DNA of 64,000 nt from positions 310,001 to 374,000 of the forward strand of contig NZ_CP102382.1 of NCBI RefSeq assembly GCF_024628805.1. Reading direction: 5' to 3'. The position numbers and the translations under genes were made by a program. Positions 27,147 through 35,955 of the stretch are shown one piece after another. The stretch comes from Paenimyroides aestuarii (GTDB lineage: Bacteria; Bacteroidota; Bacteroidia; Flavobacteriales; Flavobacteriaceae). The notes beneath the pieces were generated by a model. That model ran no database searches. It was not told where the DNA came from and saw only the letters and a program-made list of their open reading frames with translations. Position 1 is the stretch's first letter, and the number at the start of each line of letters is the position of its first letter.

Positions 27147-28112
27147 ATGATGAAATTTATTATTATTATATGTTTAATAATGATTGGTTTCGGCTTAAAA
27201 GCGCAGGAAGCCGAACACCTTTCACCTCCCAAGACCTATTGGCAATCGTATGGTTTTCAAAAGCAGCCCGATTTTGCCAAAATTGCTTATTACAAAAGCG
27301 ATAGTTTGGGGTATGAACCGGTGATGGCGGAAGTAATTTCGTTTAATAAGGAAGGATTTATCATTCAAAAATATATGCGGATTTATGGTAAATATGCCAG
27401 CGAAACCGCTCATAATTATGTTTATACAAACGGTGTTTTGGACAGCATCAATACCGTTGCTTCGTCATCAAATTTTAATTCGAAGCAAAAACTGCATTAC
27501 GGTGCAAATGGTGTTTTAGAAAAAGTTACAGCTTCAGGCGTTTACACTAATTTTACAGACACTTATCAGTACGGACCCAATGGAATGGTAAGGTCCATTC
27601 AACGAACCTACCAAAACGGAAGCAAAAAAGAAGCTTTCTTTGACCACCTAAAAAATACCGTTACGGAAAAAGAAACCAGCGCCAAAGGAACGGTGACGGA
27701 AACCATTTTTGTGTATGATGGCGATGATGTGTTGGCTTCTTTTCAAAAGGATGGTAAAAATAAAATTTGGATCAATGACAAGCAGCGTCGCATTGATTTT
27801 ACAATAGAAATAAAAGAAAATGATCCGTTAAATTATGCCTTGAACCTGCGAAAAATGAAACAGGAAGATGCCAAGAAATTTCAGCAAACCATAGGTGATT
27901 TAAGCGAAAATCCGAGTGCAATGATTTTGTTCGACATTCCTGCTGAAAGTAAGAATGAAAACGGCGACTGGACAAAAAGATTACAAATTGACAAAGAATT
28001 TGGTGTTCAGCGAAGAATGGTTTTCAAGGAAATTAAATACAGCGATGGCAGCCAAAGCGGAAGTACAGAGTTTGATTTGATTTTTGATCAGAAAGTGAAG
28101 CACATTAAATAA
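27147..28112 (+). CDS. Secreted YD/MORN-like repeat protein
   Basis: A 321-residue protein, signal peptide MMKFIIIICLIMIGFGLKAQ. Strand repeats follow: NYVYTNGVLDSINTV, KLHYGANGVLEKVTAS, YQYGPNGMVRSIQRTYQNGSKKEAFF. The C-terminal third has a motif, GDLSENPSAMILFDIPAESKNENGDW, that resembles the same region of the protein at 29.97-30.99 kb (LKPYRMLVFLRDEHKNI area) and ends in KEIKYSDGSQSGSTEFD, also echoed there (TYADGTVTGNTDFQ). These two are therefore likely paralogues. Function unknown; it probably acts in the periplasm or at the cell surface. Confidence 0.75.
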   Translation: MMKFIIIICLIMIGFGLKAQEAEHLSPPKTYWQSYGFQKQPDFAKIAYYKSDSLGYEPVMAEVISFNKEGFIIQKYMRIYGKYASETAHNYVYTNGVLDSINTVASSSNFNSKQKLHYGANGVLEKVTASGVYTNFTDTYQYGPNGMVRSIQRTYQNGSKKEAFFDHLKNTVTEKETSAKGTVTETIFVYDGDDVLASFQKDGKNKIWINDKQRRIDFTIEIKENDPLNYALNLRKMKQEDAKKFQQTIGDLSENPSAMILFDIPAESKNENGDWTKRLQIDKEFGVQRRMVFKEIKYSDGSQSGSTEFDLIFDQKVKHIK

Positions 28113-28133
28113 AACTACACAAATCCTAAAAGT

Positions 28134-29891
28134 ATGAAATACTCCAGACCTTATTATAAATTTAGATTTGCCAAAGCAAACGTTTATAAACTAGCAATCA
28201 CATTTTTCCTTATATTATTTACGAGCATTTCCTCCTTTGGTCAGACTAAGGAGATTCGGTACTATGATGGAAAATATACCCAGGAAACCGCATTAAAGAA
28301 ATTTTATGAATTTTTAAAGGTTTACAAAGATGATAAATTACAATACAATGGAAAGTTGGAAGGCAATACAATCAAGGCAAACTGGAAAAATACTTTGCTG
28401 GGAAGTGGTTATGTAGTTTCTAATGTGCAATACACCTTTTATTCTGATAGAATAGAGATTTATTTATTGTTGTCCACCTATTATAAAGATGAAACTAATG
28501 TTATAATGTTACGTCCAAAATCTGTTGATCAGCAAATTGTTAAACTTTATAAGTTTGAAGAAGATACACATATTCACGATGTTTTAGCATTTATGAATAT
28601 TGATAAAAATATTACTAAAGAAACAACTTCTTCCCCCAAAACCACCACTCAAACTAAATCAACCACTTCAGAGCAAACTACCGAAACCAGATATTATAAC
28701 GGACGATATGATTCCACCAATGGATTGAGCAGTAAAGAAGTCGTTTTACAAAAAATAAAAAGTTACATCGACATCAAAAGTAAAGCTGGAGCCTCTTTTT
28801 TAAAACTTGAAGAAAAACCCGATTTTCTTTCAGGAACTTGGACTGTTAAGTCGGCACAAGGAAATATTGTTTTAGGCTTGGATTATGTAATCGGTGACAA
28901 AAGTTTAACAATAAAACTCAAATATCTCACGGTTGGTTCACAGGCTATTTCAAAAAATCATCCAAAAGAAGAATTAAGAAATTTATACAATGTTGCAATA
29001 GAGAATTTTGTTTTAGAACTTTTCAAATATTTAGAGATAAAAGACAACACCTCACCCAAGCAAACTACCACTAAAACTGCGGTTTCAAATCCTTCGGGTC
29101 AAACCATAGAAACCCGTACTTACAATGGCAAATACACCAAAGAAACGGCATTGAAGAAAATTAATGAATATCTAAAAATCGTTCAGTCTGAAAATTTAAA
29201 ATTTGTAGGCGGCGAATCTTCTCCATATCAAATTGATGGAATTTGGGAACAAAAGTTAGGTGGAAAAGACAAAATTACGGTAGGAATTCGGTACGTGATT
29301 GAGGACAAAAGTTTATCTATTATGATTATTAGTGCGGTGGTGGCAAAAGGCGGAGATTTCATTATGCTTTATCCGCAAAGCACTGACGAAGCCAACCGAA
29401 ACGCATACAACAATCAGGTGAAATTGTTTGTTGATGTTCCTTTTAATTTTATGACGATCAACCAAAATATTGTTAACACACAAAATAATAGTGCTGCAAC
29501 CAATGTCAACAGCATCAACACAAAAAAGACAGAGTCAAATAGTATTCCTGTCAATTCTTACAGCGATATGTCCACTGAAGCAAAATCATATTTGGAAGAA
29601 TACCGAAAGAACCCCAATGATTTAAAAAACTATTTGAAAAACCGACAAAGCAATTGGGAACAAAAAGGCAATTCTCCCGAAGCTATTGTTCAGATTTGTG
29701 TGAATATGTTTAAGGAAATTTATGCTAAAGATAAAAATGCTTCTTTTGAATTAATGATGAAGTTGCCACGAAATATTGATGTAAAGAAAATCCTTCCAAT
29801 GCTTACTGAGGATGAAAGAAAATTTATCCGGGAAAAATCGAAAGAACGACTTCAAAAATACAGCGGTTCGTACAGTACTAAAACCAATTAA
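28134..29891 (+). CDS. Secreted protein with three ETRxYNGKY domains and a helical tail
   Basis: A 585-residue protein; a long N terminus holds an internal hydrophobic signal (about residues 22-37, ending SFGQ). Three copies of one domain follow, at about 38-160, 180-305 and 322-445. Each opens with a Y-[ND]-G-[KR]-Y motif (EIRYYDGKYTQETAL, ETRYYNGRYDSTNG, ETRTYNGKYTKETAL) and ends near LRPKSVD, HPKEELRNLYN or LYPQSTDEANRNAYNNQ. Thr/Ser/Asn linkers separate them. The tail (about 470-585) matches that of the protein at 23.5-25.3 kb over about 110 residues. Domain and tail are not families I can name. Confidence 0.75.
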   Translation: MKYSRPYYKFRFAKANVYKLAITFFLILFTSISSFGQTKEIRYYDGKYTQETALKKFYEFLKVYKDDKLQYNGKLEGNTIKANWKNTLLGSGYVVSNVQYTFYSDRIEIYLLLSTYYKDETNVIMLRPKSVDQQIVKLYKFEEDTHIHDVLAFMNIDKNITKETTSSPKTTTQTKSTTSEQTTETRYYNGRYDSTNGLSSKEVVLQKIKSYIDIKSKAGASFLKLEEKPDFLSGTWTVKSAQGNIVLGLDYVIGDKSLTIKLKYLTVGSQAISKNHPKEELRNLYNVAIENFVLELFKYLEIKDNTSPKQTTTKTAVSNPSGQTIETRTYNGKYTKETALKKINEYLKIVQSENLKFVGGESSPYQIDGIWEQKLGGKDKITVGIRYVIEDKSLSIMIISAVVAKGGDFIMLYPQSTDEANRNAYNNQVKLFVDVPFNFMTINQNIVNTQNNSAATNVNSINTKKTESNSIPVNSYSDMSTEAKSYLEEYRKNPNDLKNYLKNRQSNWEQKGNSPEAIVQICVNMFKEIYAKDKNASFELMMKLPRNIDVKKILPMLTEDERKFIREKSKERLQKYSGSYSTKTN

Positions 29892-29967
29892 AAAAGAATT
29901 CTTTAGCATTTTTAGGCTGGAAAAAACTTTGATTCCCCTTTAATTATTCAATTTTAAATTTTCACAA

Positions 29968-30987
29968 ATGAAAAACCTAATTTTTGTCTGTTTACTTTTC
30001 TTTTTGACAAATGCTTCCGCCCAATCCCTGCCCGAAATCAGCTACCGGGATTATGGCTACAAAAAGCATGTGAAAAAAGTAGAACAAATCTATTACAGCT
30101 TTGACGGCGAAAACGTAGAAAAGGTCGAACAACTAATCCGTGTTTTCAATACCGATGGAAATCTGGAAAGCTACGAAAACCAAAGTTTTCTGGACGAAAG
30201 CTGGGCGAAATCAAAAACGGTTTACAAAAAAGGTCGTTTGCATCAGGAAATCTGGCAACACAGCAATCCGTACCTGAACCGGACTTATACCTACGAATAC
30301 GACAAAGAAAACCGCATAACCAAAGAAAAAATCCGATTTAAAGATGGTGCCAAAAGTTATATCGACTTTCAATACCAAAACAATCAATTAAATTTAATCA
30401 ATGCCGAAATTGATGGCGTAAAATCCAGCACAGAAAGGCATTACAGCCAGAAGGGAAATTTATACAAAGAAATCCATCGCCAAAAAGTTTTGGGCGAAAC
30501 CGATATTATCACTAACTATTTTTATCTCGAAAACCGTGAAATTCTGTCTTTTGTAGCACCGCAAAGTTATTTCTACGCAACGGTTTATTTGAAAGACGAA
30601 ATGGATGAAATTAGAATGGAAATCAAATTTAAACTCATCGAAGACAGCACCGCTCAAAGCAAACTGTTGAAAGGCATTCAGCGTTTTGATGCCGAAGCGC
30701 CAAAAGACAATTTGCCCTTTGATTTACAAGGGTATTCTGAACAAACTTTGCAGGCGTATGCCAAAAATCCGGAAGAATTGAAACCTTATCGAATGTTGGT
30801 ATTTCTTCGCGATGAACATAAAAACATCATTGCCGAAGCAGAAGTGGATGTAAAGACCAAAAAGATTGCAGGAATTGGCTTTTTTCAAATCACTTATGCC
30901 GACGGAACCGTCACGGGAAATACCGATTTTCAGCATAAAAAGCGACACATTTTTGAAGCAATGTTAGACAAATACCAACTTCCCTAA
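29968..30987 (+). CDS. Secreted YD/MORN-like repeat protein
   Basis: A 339-residue protein, signal peptide ending NASAQ. The mature part opens SLPEISYRDYGYKKHVKKVEQIYY, like the start of the protein at 27.1-28.1 kb (YQSYGFQKQPDFAKIAYY, loosely). Beta repeats follow (YEYDKENRITKEKIRFKDG, FQYQNNQLNLINAEI). The C-terminal part, ending TYADGTVTGNTDFQHKKRH, matches that paralogue. About 76 bp separate it from the previous gene. No catalytic residues recognised. Confidence 0.75.
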   Translation: MKNLIFVCLLFFLTNASAQSLPEISYRDYGYKKHVKKVEQIYYSFDGENVEKVEQLIRVFNTDGNLESYENQSFLDESWAKSKTVYKKGRLHQEIWQHSNPYLNRTYTYEYDKENRITKEKIRFKDGAKSYIDFQYQNNQLNLINAEIDGVKSSTERHYSQKGNLYKEIHRQKVLGETDIITNYFYLENREILSFVAPQSYFYATVYLKDEMDEIRMEIKFKLIEDSTAQSKLLKGIQRFDAEAPKDNLPFDLQGYSEQTLQAYAKNPEELKPYRMLVFLRDEHKNIIAEAEVDVKTKKIAGIGFFQITYADGTVTGNTDFQHKKRHIFEAMLDKYQLP

Positions 30988-30998
30988 TTCCCATTGAT

Positions 30999-32060
30999 AT
31001 GAAAATTATTTTACAAAAATACCTGAACTTATTACTCCTTTTTATCAGCATTTTTTCGGTGCAGAAAACCTTTGCCAATGCTGCGCAACCGGGCATTTGG
31101 AACGCCGGAGGAACGGTTTTTACGATGTTGTATCCCGAGGACAGCCTGAGTTTCAAGAAAGTGCAGATGCAGCAGGAACGCATTTATATTCAGCTTTACA
31201 AAGGTTTTGCCGTGGTAAAAGGAAGCTATGTTTTTAAAAATACGAGCAACGAAAACCTGCAATTTAAAATGGGTTATCCGGTAAACGGCATCTATTCGGG
31301 TGGCGAAACGGATCTGAACCAAATTACCCTCGACAGTTTAAGTCAATTTAAAATCAAAGCCAAGGAACGTTGGTTAGATTTAATCAAAGAAAATCATCCT
31401 GAACTCAATCACAACGACCGAAATGTAAATCCGTTCAGCGACAATTGGATGGTTTGGCAAATGGCTTTTGCACCCAACGAAACACAAACAGTAGAAGTAT
31501 ATTTCATCGTGAACACCAATGATGCCCAAGTACGCAAAGGTTACAATTTAGAAAACCGAAATGCGTTTATCTATCTTTTGGAAAGCGGCAGCGTTTGGAA
31601 GCAACCCATCGAAAAAGGAAATTTTTATGTGCAACTGAAAGACGGATTAACACCCGAAAATTTACAAGGTTTGTCGGGTGGATTCAACTTTAAATTCAAT
31701 GAAAAATACCAACTATTTGCCGGAACCAAAAGCCATTTTTCGCCCACACCTGCAGATAATCTCGTGGCATCATATTACGAAAAAATAGAAAATTTCGACT
31801 TTGCGAAGCATACCGCACAGTCAGATAAACTATTCGACACTATTGATGAATTCAGCCGCATTTCGTTCAATGAACTTACTTACACCGAAGCAGAATTAGG
31901 CAATCCATACGAAGTAAAAAGCACCATTGGCGGAGCTTTGCCGGGTTTGCTGACAATCTTTATGATTGTGGCACCCGTTCTTATCGTAGTATTGCTTGTT
32001 GGAGTTTTAATTTGGGGATTTGTGAAATGGCGGAAAATAAAAAAGCAAAAAGGACAATAA
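30999..32060 (+). CDS. Membrane-anchored envelope protein with DUF4424/VIT-like N-terminal region
   Basis: A 353-residue protein: signal peptide (ending TFANA), a large periplasmic domain (about residues 28-305) and one C-terminal transmembrane helix (about 320-343) followed by a basic cytoplasmic tail, KWRKIKKQKGQ. The periplasmic part starts with GTVFTMLYPEDSLSFKKVQMQQERIYIQLYKGFAVVKGSYVFKNTS and GYPV, a pattern of a stalk-like beta domain found in DUF4424 and VIT-type proteins. It is the only type I membrane protein in the block. It could anchor or present the neighbouring secreted proteins, or pass a signal to the kinase; this is inference. Confidence 0.7.
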   Translation: MKIILQKYLNLLLLFISIFSVQKTFANAAQPGIWNAGGTVFTMLYPEDSLSFKKVQMQQERIYIQLYKGFAVVKGSYVFKNTSNENLQFKMGYPVNGIYSGGETDLNQITLDSLSQFKIKAKERWLDLIKENHPELNHNDRNVNPFSDNWMVWQMAFAPNETQTVEVYFIVNTNDAQVRKGYNLENRNAFIYLLESGSVWKQPIEKGNFYVQLKDGLTPENLQGLSGGFNFKFNEKYQLFAGTKSHFSPTPADNLVASYYEKIENFDFAKHTAQSDKLFDTIDEFSRISFNELTYTEAELGNPYEVKSTIGGALPGLLTIFMIVAPVLIVVLLVGVLIWGFVKWRKIKKQKGQ

Positions 32061-32061
32061 A

Positions 32062-32379
32062 ATGGTAGCATTGGCTTTGTTTTTTATCGTGATTATTGGG
32101 TTGATATTGCTGCTCATTCCTTTATTGAAAAAGGTTTTAAACGATTATGCGCTTACGCTGGAAAGTCGTTCGGAAAAATTTACAGAAGAAAAACCAAACC
32201 CGCTTCAACAAGCGTTGAACCAATCGGTAGATCAACGCTGGCAAGAACTGGACGAACTTTTGACCCACTCAGAAACCCCGGCTTCCATTTCGCCAAATTC
32301 AACAGAAATACTGCAATCGCTTCAGATTTATTTGCAATCCATCCTGAAAATTTTCAAATCCGAAGAAAGTTCTGCTTGA
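32062..32379 (+). CDS. Small membrane protein
   Basis: A 105-residue protein with one N-terminal hydrophobic helix (about residues 2-20, ALALFFIVIIGLILLLIPL) and a polar cytoplasmic part rich in Gln, Ser and Leu. It begins 2 bp after the previous stop codon, so it is co-translated with the membrane-anchored protein and may be its partner. No family recognised. Confidence 0.65.
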   Translation: MVALALFFIVIIGLILLLIPLLKKVLNDYALTLESRSEKFTEEKPNPLQQALNQSVDQRWQELDELLTHSETPASISPNSTEILQSLQIYLQSILKIFKSEESSA

Positions 32380-32458
32380 TTTTTTTAGTAATTTAACAGC
32401 TTATAATGGAATGAGCGAATTTGATGAACAATTCAATTCTTAATTAAGCTATCGCAAT

Positions 32459-34393
32459 ATGAAACAAACGCTACTTATACTATTATGTTTTTTTGTTTTC
32501 TCACTGAATAAAGCATTGGCACAGACTAGCATTTCTAAAATTGATAGTTTGAAAGTAGCTTATTCAAATAGCAAAACGGATAGCGCGAAAGCAATTTCCC
32601 TCATAAATCTGGCTATTGAATATCGATTTTCAAATGTGGATAGCACACATTACTATCAAAAAAAAGCAGAGAAGCTAGTTGGAAATAATTTGCACGTAAC
32701 TGCGCATCTGAAGATTTTGAAAGCAACTTTACTAAGAGATGCGGCTCAATATAACAAAGCCTTAAATGAATTAGAACCAATAATTCCTAAATTGTTATCA
32801 AAGAAGGAATATAAATTAGTCGCTCTTTCATACCGTGCATTAGCCAATATTTATCACCAATCGGGAGAATACAGTAAGTCTATAGAGAGTCATTTAAAAT
32901 CAATTGAATATGGAAAAAAAATTAATGATCGAAGTTTCACAGCCCATGCATACGTAAATATGGGGTTTGTTTATTTCGATATCGGAGATTATGCTAAGGC
33001 GATTGATTTATATAAAAAGGCGCTGGAGCTTTTTACTGACATTGGTGATGAAGTTAACGAGATTGCAGCTCGTAACAATTTATCTGGGGCATATGCAAAG
33101 ACAGATGAATATACATTATCTATTGAACATGCCAAAAAAGTATTGGCTTATTTTGAAAAAACTAAACAAGAGCGTTTTAAGAGTTACCCGCTTGTCAATC
33201 TTGGACTTGCATACAAAGGGCTTAAAAAATATAGTTTGGCAGAACAGTACTTTCTTAATGCCATTAAAATAAAGCAAACGAATGCAGATTATAAGGATAT
33301 GGTTATTACGCAAACCTACCTGACCGAATTATATCTAGTTCAAAATAAATTGGAACAAGCGGAAAAGGTGGCAGTTGCAGGATATAATCTAGCAGAAGAA
33401 AAAAGTATGTTGCCGCAATTGTCAGATATTTCTTATGTTTTAGCCACCGTTTACAAATCAAAAGGCGACTTTAAAAAAGCAAATGAATTTCTTGAAATTA
33501 ATAAAAATTTAAAAGAAAGACTTGCTGTGACAGAAAAGGCAAAGGAAATATTTCGTCTTCAAATCAAATACGAAACGGCAGAAAAAGAAAATCAAATCCT
33601 GCAACAACAGGCAAAATTGACCAACCGTAATTTCTGGATTTTTGGTTTGGCGGCTTTGGCGGTGATCATCGGTTTGATGGGTTTTCTTTTTTACAAACAA
33701 CAGGTGCTGAAAAACCTTCGCCAAAAACGAGACAACGAACTGAAATTGGCACTTCAACAAATTGAAAATCAAAACAAATTACAGGAACAGCGTTTGTCGA
33801 TTTCACGGGATTTGCACGACAATATCGGGGCGCAATTGAGCTTTATCATTTCCGCCATCGACACCATTAAATATTATGTGAAGGACCAAGACGAAAACCT
33901 GATCGGACGATTGAGCAACATTGGCTCCTTTGCCAAAGAAACCATTCAGGAACTGCGGGATACCATTTGGGCAATGAACAAACAAGGCATTACCATCAAA
34001 GATTTAGAAAGCCGAATTGCCAATTTCATCGAAAAAGCAAAACAGTCGCAAAGCGATACCCAGATTGAATTTCAGGTTGCCGATGATGTTTCGGAAGAAG
34101 AAGTTTTTACGGGCATTCAGGGCTTGAATATTTTCAGGATTATTCAGGAAGCTACCAACAATGCATTTAAATATGCAGACGCCAACCGGATTGAAATTCT
34201 TATTTCCAAAGAGAATTCTGCCCTACAATTTCAGGTAAAAGATGACGGAAAAGGTTTTGAGGAAAGCGAAATCGAACCAGGAAATGGCTTGCTGAATATG
34301 CGAAAAAGAGCTCTGGAATTAAACAGCGAATTGCAAATGCAATCGGAAATGTGGAAAGGAACGAAGGTGTGGTTTAATGTTCATAATAATTAA
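32459..34393 (+). CDS. TPR-containing sensor histidine kinase (HisKA_3/LiaS-type)
   Basis: A 644-residue kinase: signal peptide (about 1-22), an extracytoplasmic array of tetratricopeptide repeats (about 60-370, for example AYVNMGFVYFDIGDYAKAIDLYKKALELF), one transmembrane helix (about 388-412), a coiled coil, the dimerisation/phosphoacceptor box SISRDLHDNIGAQLSF with His453, and a HATPase domain with the N box EATNNAFKYA and G1 box DDGKGFEE. It is the Bacteroidota type in which periplasmic TPRs sense a ligand or protein. Its stop overlaps the response regulator start by 1 nt (TAATG). It probably senses the state of the secreted proteins in this block; this is inferred from position. Confidence 0.93.
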   Translation: MKQTLLILLCFFVFSLNKALAQTSISKIDSLKVAYSNSKTDSAKAISLINLAIEYRFSNVDSTHYYQKKAEKLVGNNLHVTAHLKILKATLLRDAAQYNKALNELEPIIPKLLSKKEYKLVALSYRALANIYHQSGEYSKSIESHLKSIEYGKKINDRSFTAHAYVNMGFVYFDIGDYAKAIDLYKKALELFTDIGDEVNEIAARNNLSGAYAKTDEYTLSIEHAKKVLAYFEKTKQERFKSYPLVNLGLAYKGLKKYSLAEQYFLNAIKIKQTNADYKDMVITQTYLTELYLVQNKLEQAEKVAVAGYNLAEEKSMLPQLSDISYVLATVYKSKGDFKKANEFLEINKNLKERLAVTEKAKEIFRLQIKYETAEKENQILQQQAKLTNRNFWIFGLAALAVIIGLMGFLFYKQQVLKNLRQKRDNELKLALQQIENQNKLQEQRLSISRDLHDNIGAQLSFIISAIDTIKYYVKDQDENLIGRLSNIGSFAKETIQELRDTIWAMNKQGITIKDLESRIANFIEKAKQSQSDTQIEFQVADDVSEEEVFTGIQGLNIFRIIQEATNNAFKYADANRIEILISKENSALQFQVKDDGKGFEESEIEPGNGLLNMRKRALELNSELQMQSEMWKGTKVWFNVHNN

Positions 34394-35049
34394 TGAAATG
34401 TATGAAAACAAGAATCGCCATCATCGAAGACAATAATTTTCTTATCAAAAGTGTTAAGGATAAATTATCATTATTTGAAAATATACAGCTTTCTTTTACG
34501 GCAAATGACGGCGTGCAATGTATAGAAAAGTTGCAGACCGATAAACGCACCGACCTCATTCTGATGGACATCGAAATGCCCAATCAAAACGGCATTGAAA
34601 CGACAAAGTTGGTCAAACAAAAATACCCACAGATTAAAATCATTATGCTGACGGTTTTTGACGATGACGAAAATATTTTCAATGCCATACAAGCCGGAGC
34701 CGATGGTTATTTGCTGAAAGAAACACCACCAAAAGAACTTTACGATGCCATTGTTCAAACTTTGGAAGGCGGTGCGGTAATGACACCGTCCATTGCGATG
34801 AAAACCTTAAAATTACTGCGTCATCCACTGATCGCGCCACCCGAAAATCAAGAGGAAATTACGCTGACTGCTCGGGAAATTGAAGTATTGGAACAACTTT
34901 CCAAAGGACTTCCTTACACCGCCATTGCCGAAAATTTATTCATTTCACCGTCCACCGTTCGGCGGCACACCGAAAATATTTACCAGAAACTGCAAGTGCA
35001 TTCAAAAATTGAAGCGGTGGAAACAGCAAAGCGAAATCGGTTGATATGA
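34393..35049 (+). CDS. LuxR/NarL-family response regulator
   Basis: A 218-residue two-component response regulator. The receiver domain (about 1-125) has the acidic pair IIEDN, the phosphoacceptor Asp59 in LILMDIEMPNQNG, the Thr switch position in IIMLTVFDDD, and Lys in YLLKETPPKEL. The C-terminal LuxR helix-turn-helix (about 155-215) reads LTAREIEVLEQLSKGLPYTAIAENLFISPSTVRRHTENIYQKL. It is the partner of the overlapping kinase gene. It likely controls this same block, but no binding site was identified. An internal ATG at 34402 is an alternative start. Confidence 0.95.
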   Translation: MKCMKTRIAIIEDNNFLIKSVKDKLSLFENIQLSFTANDGVQCIEKLQTDKRTDLILMDIEMPNQNGIETTKLVKQKYPQIKIIMLTVFDDDENIFNAIQAGADGYLLKETPPKELYDAIVQTLEGGAVMTPSIAMKTLKLLRHPLIAPPENQEEITLTAREIEVLEQLSKGLPYTAIAENLFISPSTVRRHTENIYQKLQVHSKIEAVETAKRNRLI

Positions 35050-35062
35050 TTGTTATATATAA

Positions 35063-35109
35063 AAAACTGTTTCCTTTTCAAATAATTATCTGAAAACAGA
35101 AACAGTTTC
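35063..35109 (+). terminator. Hairpin after the response regulator gene
   Basis: AAACTGTTTC pairs with GAAACAGTTT around an AT-rich interior that also pairs in part. There is no long T tract, so it may be a weak terminator or an mRNA 3' end stabiliser. Confidence 0.5.
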
Positions 35110-35208
35110 ATTCTTCATAGCAATTTTTTGGTAGCAAAGTATCCAACCAAATGATTGGTTACAAAACTACTTTATATAGATTAACCTAAGGTTAAGATGG
35201 TTTTATAT

Positions 35209-35895
35209 TTACTCTTCTGCTGCTTCGAAATTCACATGTTCTTCAGCAATTTCAGTTAGTAAATAATCGGTATCCTCTTCTTCATCCAAATTCGCTTCCA
35301 GTAAATCGGCTACTTTTTCATATCCTAAAGTTATGGCAATTTGCGCCAAACCACCGTAAGTTGCAATTTCATAATGCTCTACTTTTTGAGCACCAATAAT
35401 AATTGCTACATCGCGTGTCATGGAACCGTCTTCGGTATTTTTCACCATTTCATCCACTTCTTTCAAAATACCATCAATTGCGTCGCATTTTTTCTTTTTG
35501 GCTTCTTTTCCCAAAAGTTTAAATACTTTTTCCAAACGCAGAATTTGCTTTTTAGTTACCAATTCATGGTCTTCTAAAGCTTCTTGAAGTTCTTCGCAGG
35601 TTGCCTTATTTTTTATTTTTGCAAGCGACTGCTCAATAGCTGCTTCGGCATAATAGATATCCTGCAAAGCTTCAACAAAAAAAGTTTTAAGTTCGGAGTT
35701 GCTATTTTTATCTTCCATTGATTGATTTTTTTTAGTGTTATTGTCGGTATCCTTTGAATCTGTCGTATCTTTTAAAGATTTTTCGGCAGATTTTGAGGTG
35801 TTCTTTGGTTCTTCAACAGGTATTGTTTTAGAATCTTCACTTTTTGAAGGTGCAGATTTATCAATAGTTTTTTCTTTTAGATCTTTCTGACTCAT
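35209..35895 (-). CDS. DUF892 (YciF-like) ferritin-fold protein with long disordered N terminus
   Basis: A 228-residue protein. Residues 1-70 are a Lys/Ser/Glu/Thr-rich disordered segment; the conserved domain starts at LKTFFVEALQDIYYAEAAIEQSLAKI, the classical DUF892/YciF four-helix opening. It has the carboxylate/histidine pattern for a di-iron site (EDHELVTKKQILRLEKVF, GAQKVEHYEIATYGGLAQIA, EEEDTDYLLTEIAEEHVN). YciF-like proteins are induced in general stress. The long acidic/basic N-terminal extension is unusual for the family. It lies in a cluster with a KGG-motif protein, the same pairing as in enterobacterial yciG-yciF. Confidence 0.9.
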   Translation of the reverse strand: MSQKDLKEKTIDKSAPSKSEDSKTIPVEEPKNTSKSAEKSLKDTTDSKDTDNNTKKNQSMEDKNSNSELKTFFVEALQDIYYAEAAIEQSLAKIKNKATCEELQEALEDHELVTKKQILRLEKVFKLLGKEAKKKKCDAIDGILKEVDEMVKNTEDGSMTRDVAIIIGAQKVEHYEIATYGGLAQIAITLGYEKVADLLEANLDEEEDTDYLLTEIAEEHVNFEAAEE

Positions 35896-35924
35896 AATTT
35901 TTCTATTTAAAAAAGTGATAAAGA

Positions 35925-35947
35925 GAGGGAGTTTTTTACGCTCCCTC
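35925..35947 (-). terminator. Terminator downstream of the KGG-motif gene
   Basis: GAGGGAG and CTCCCTC form a 7-bp stem around a T-rich loop, directly after the stop codon at 35956. Confidence 0.6.
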
Positions 35948-35955
35948 GCTTTTGA

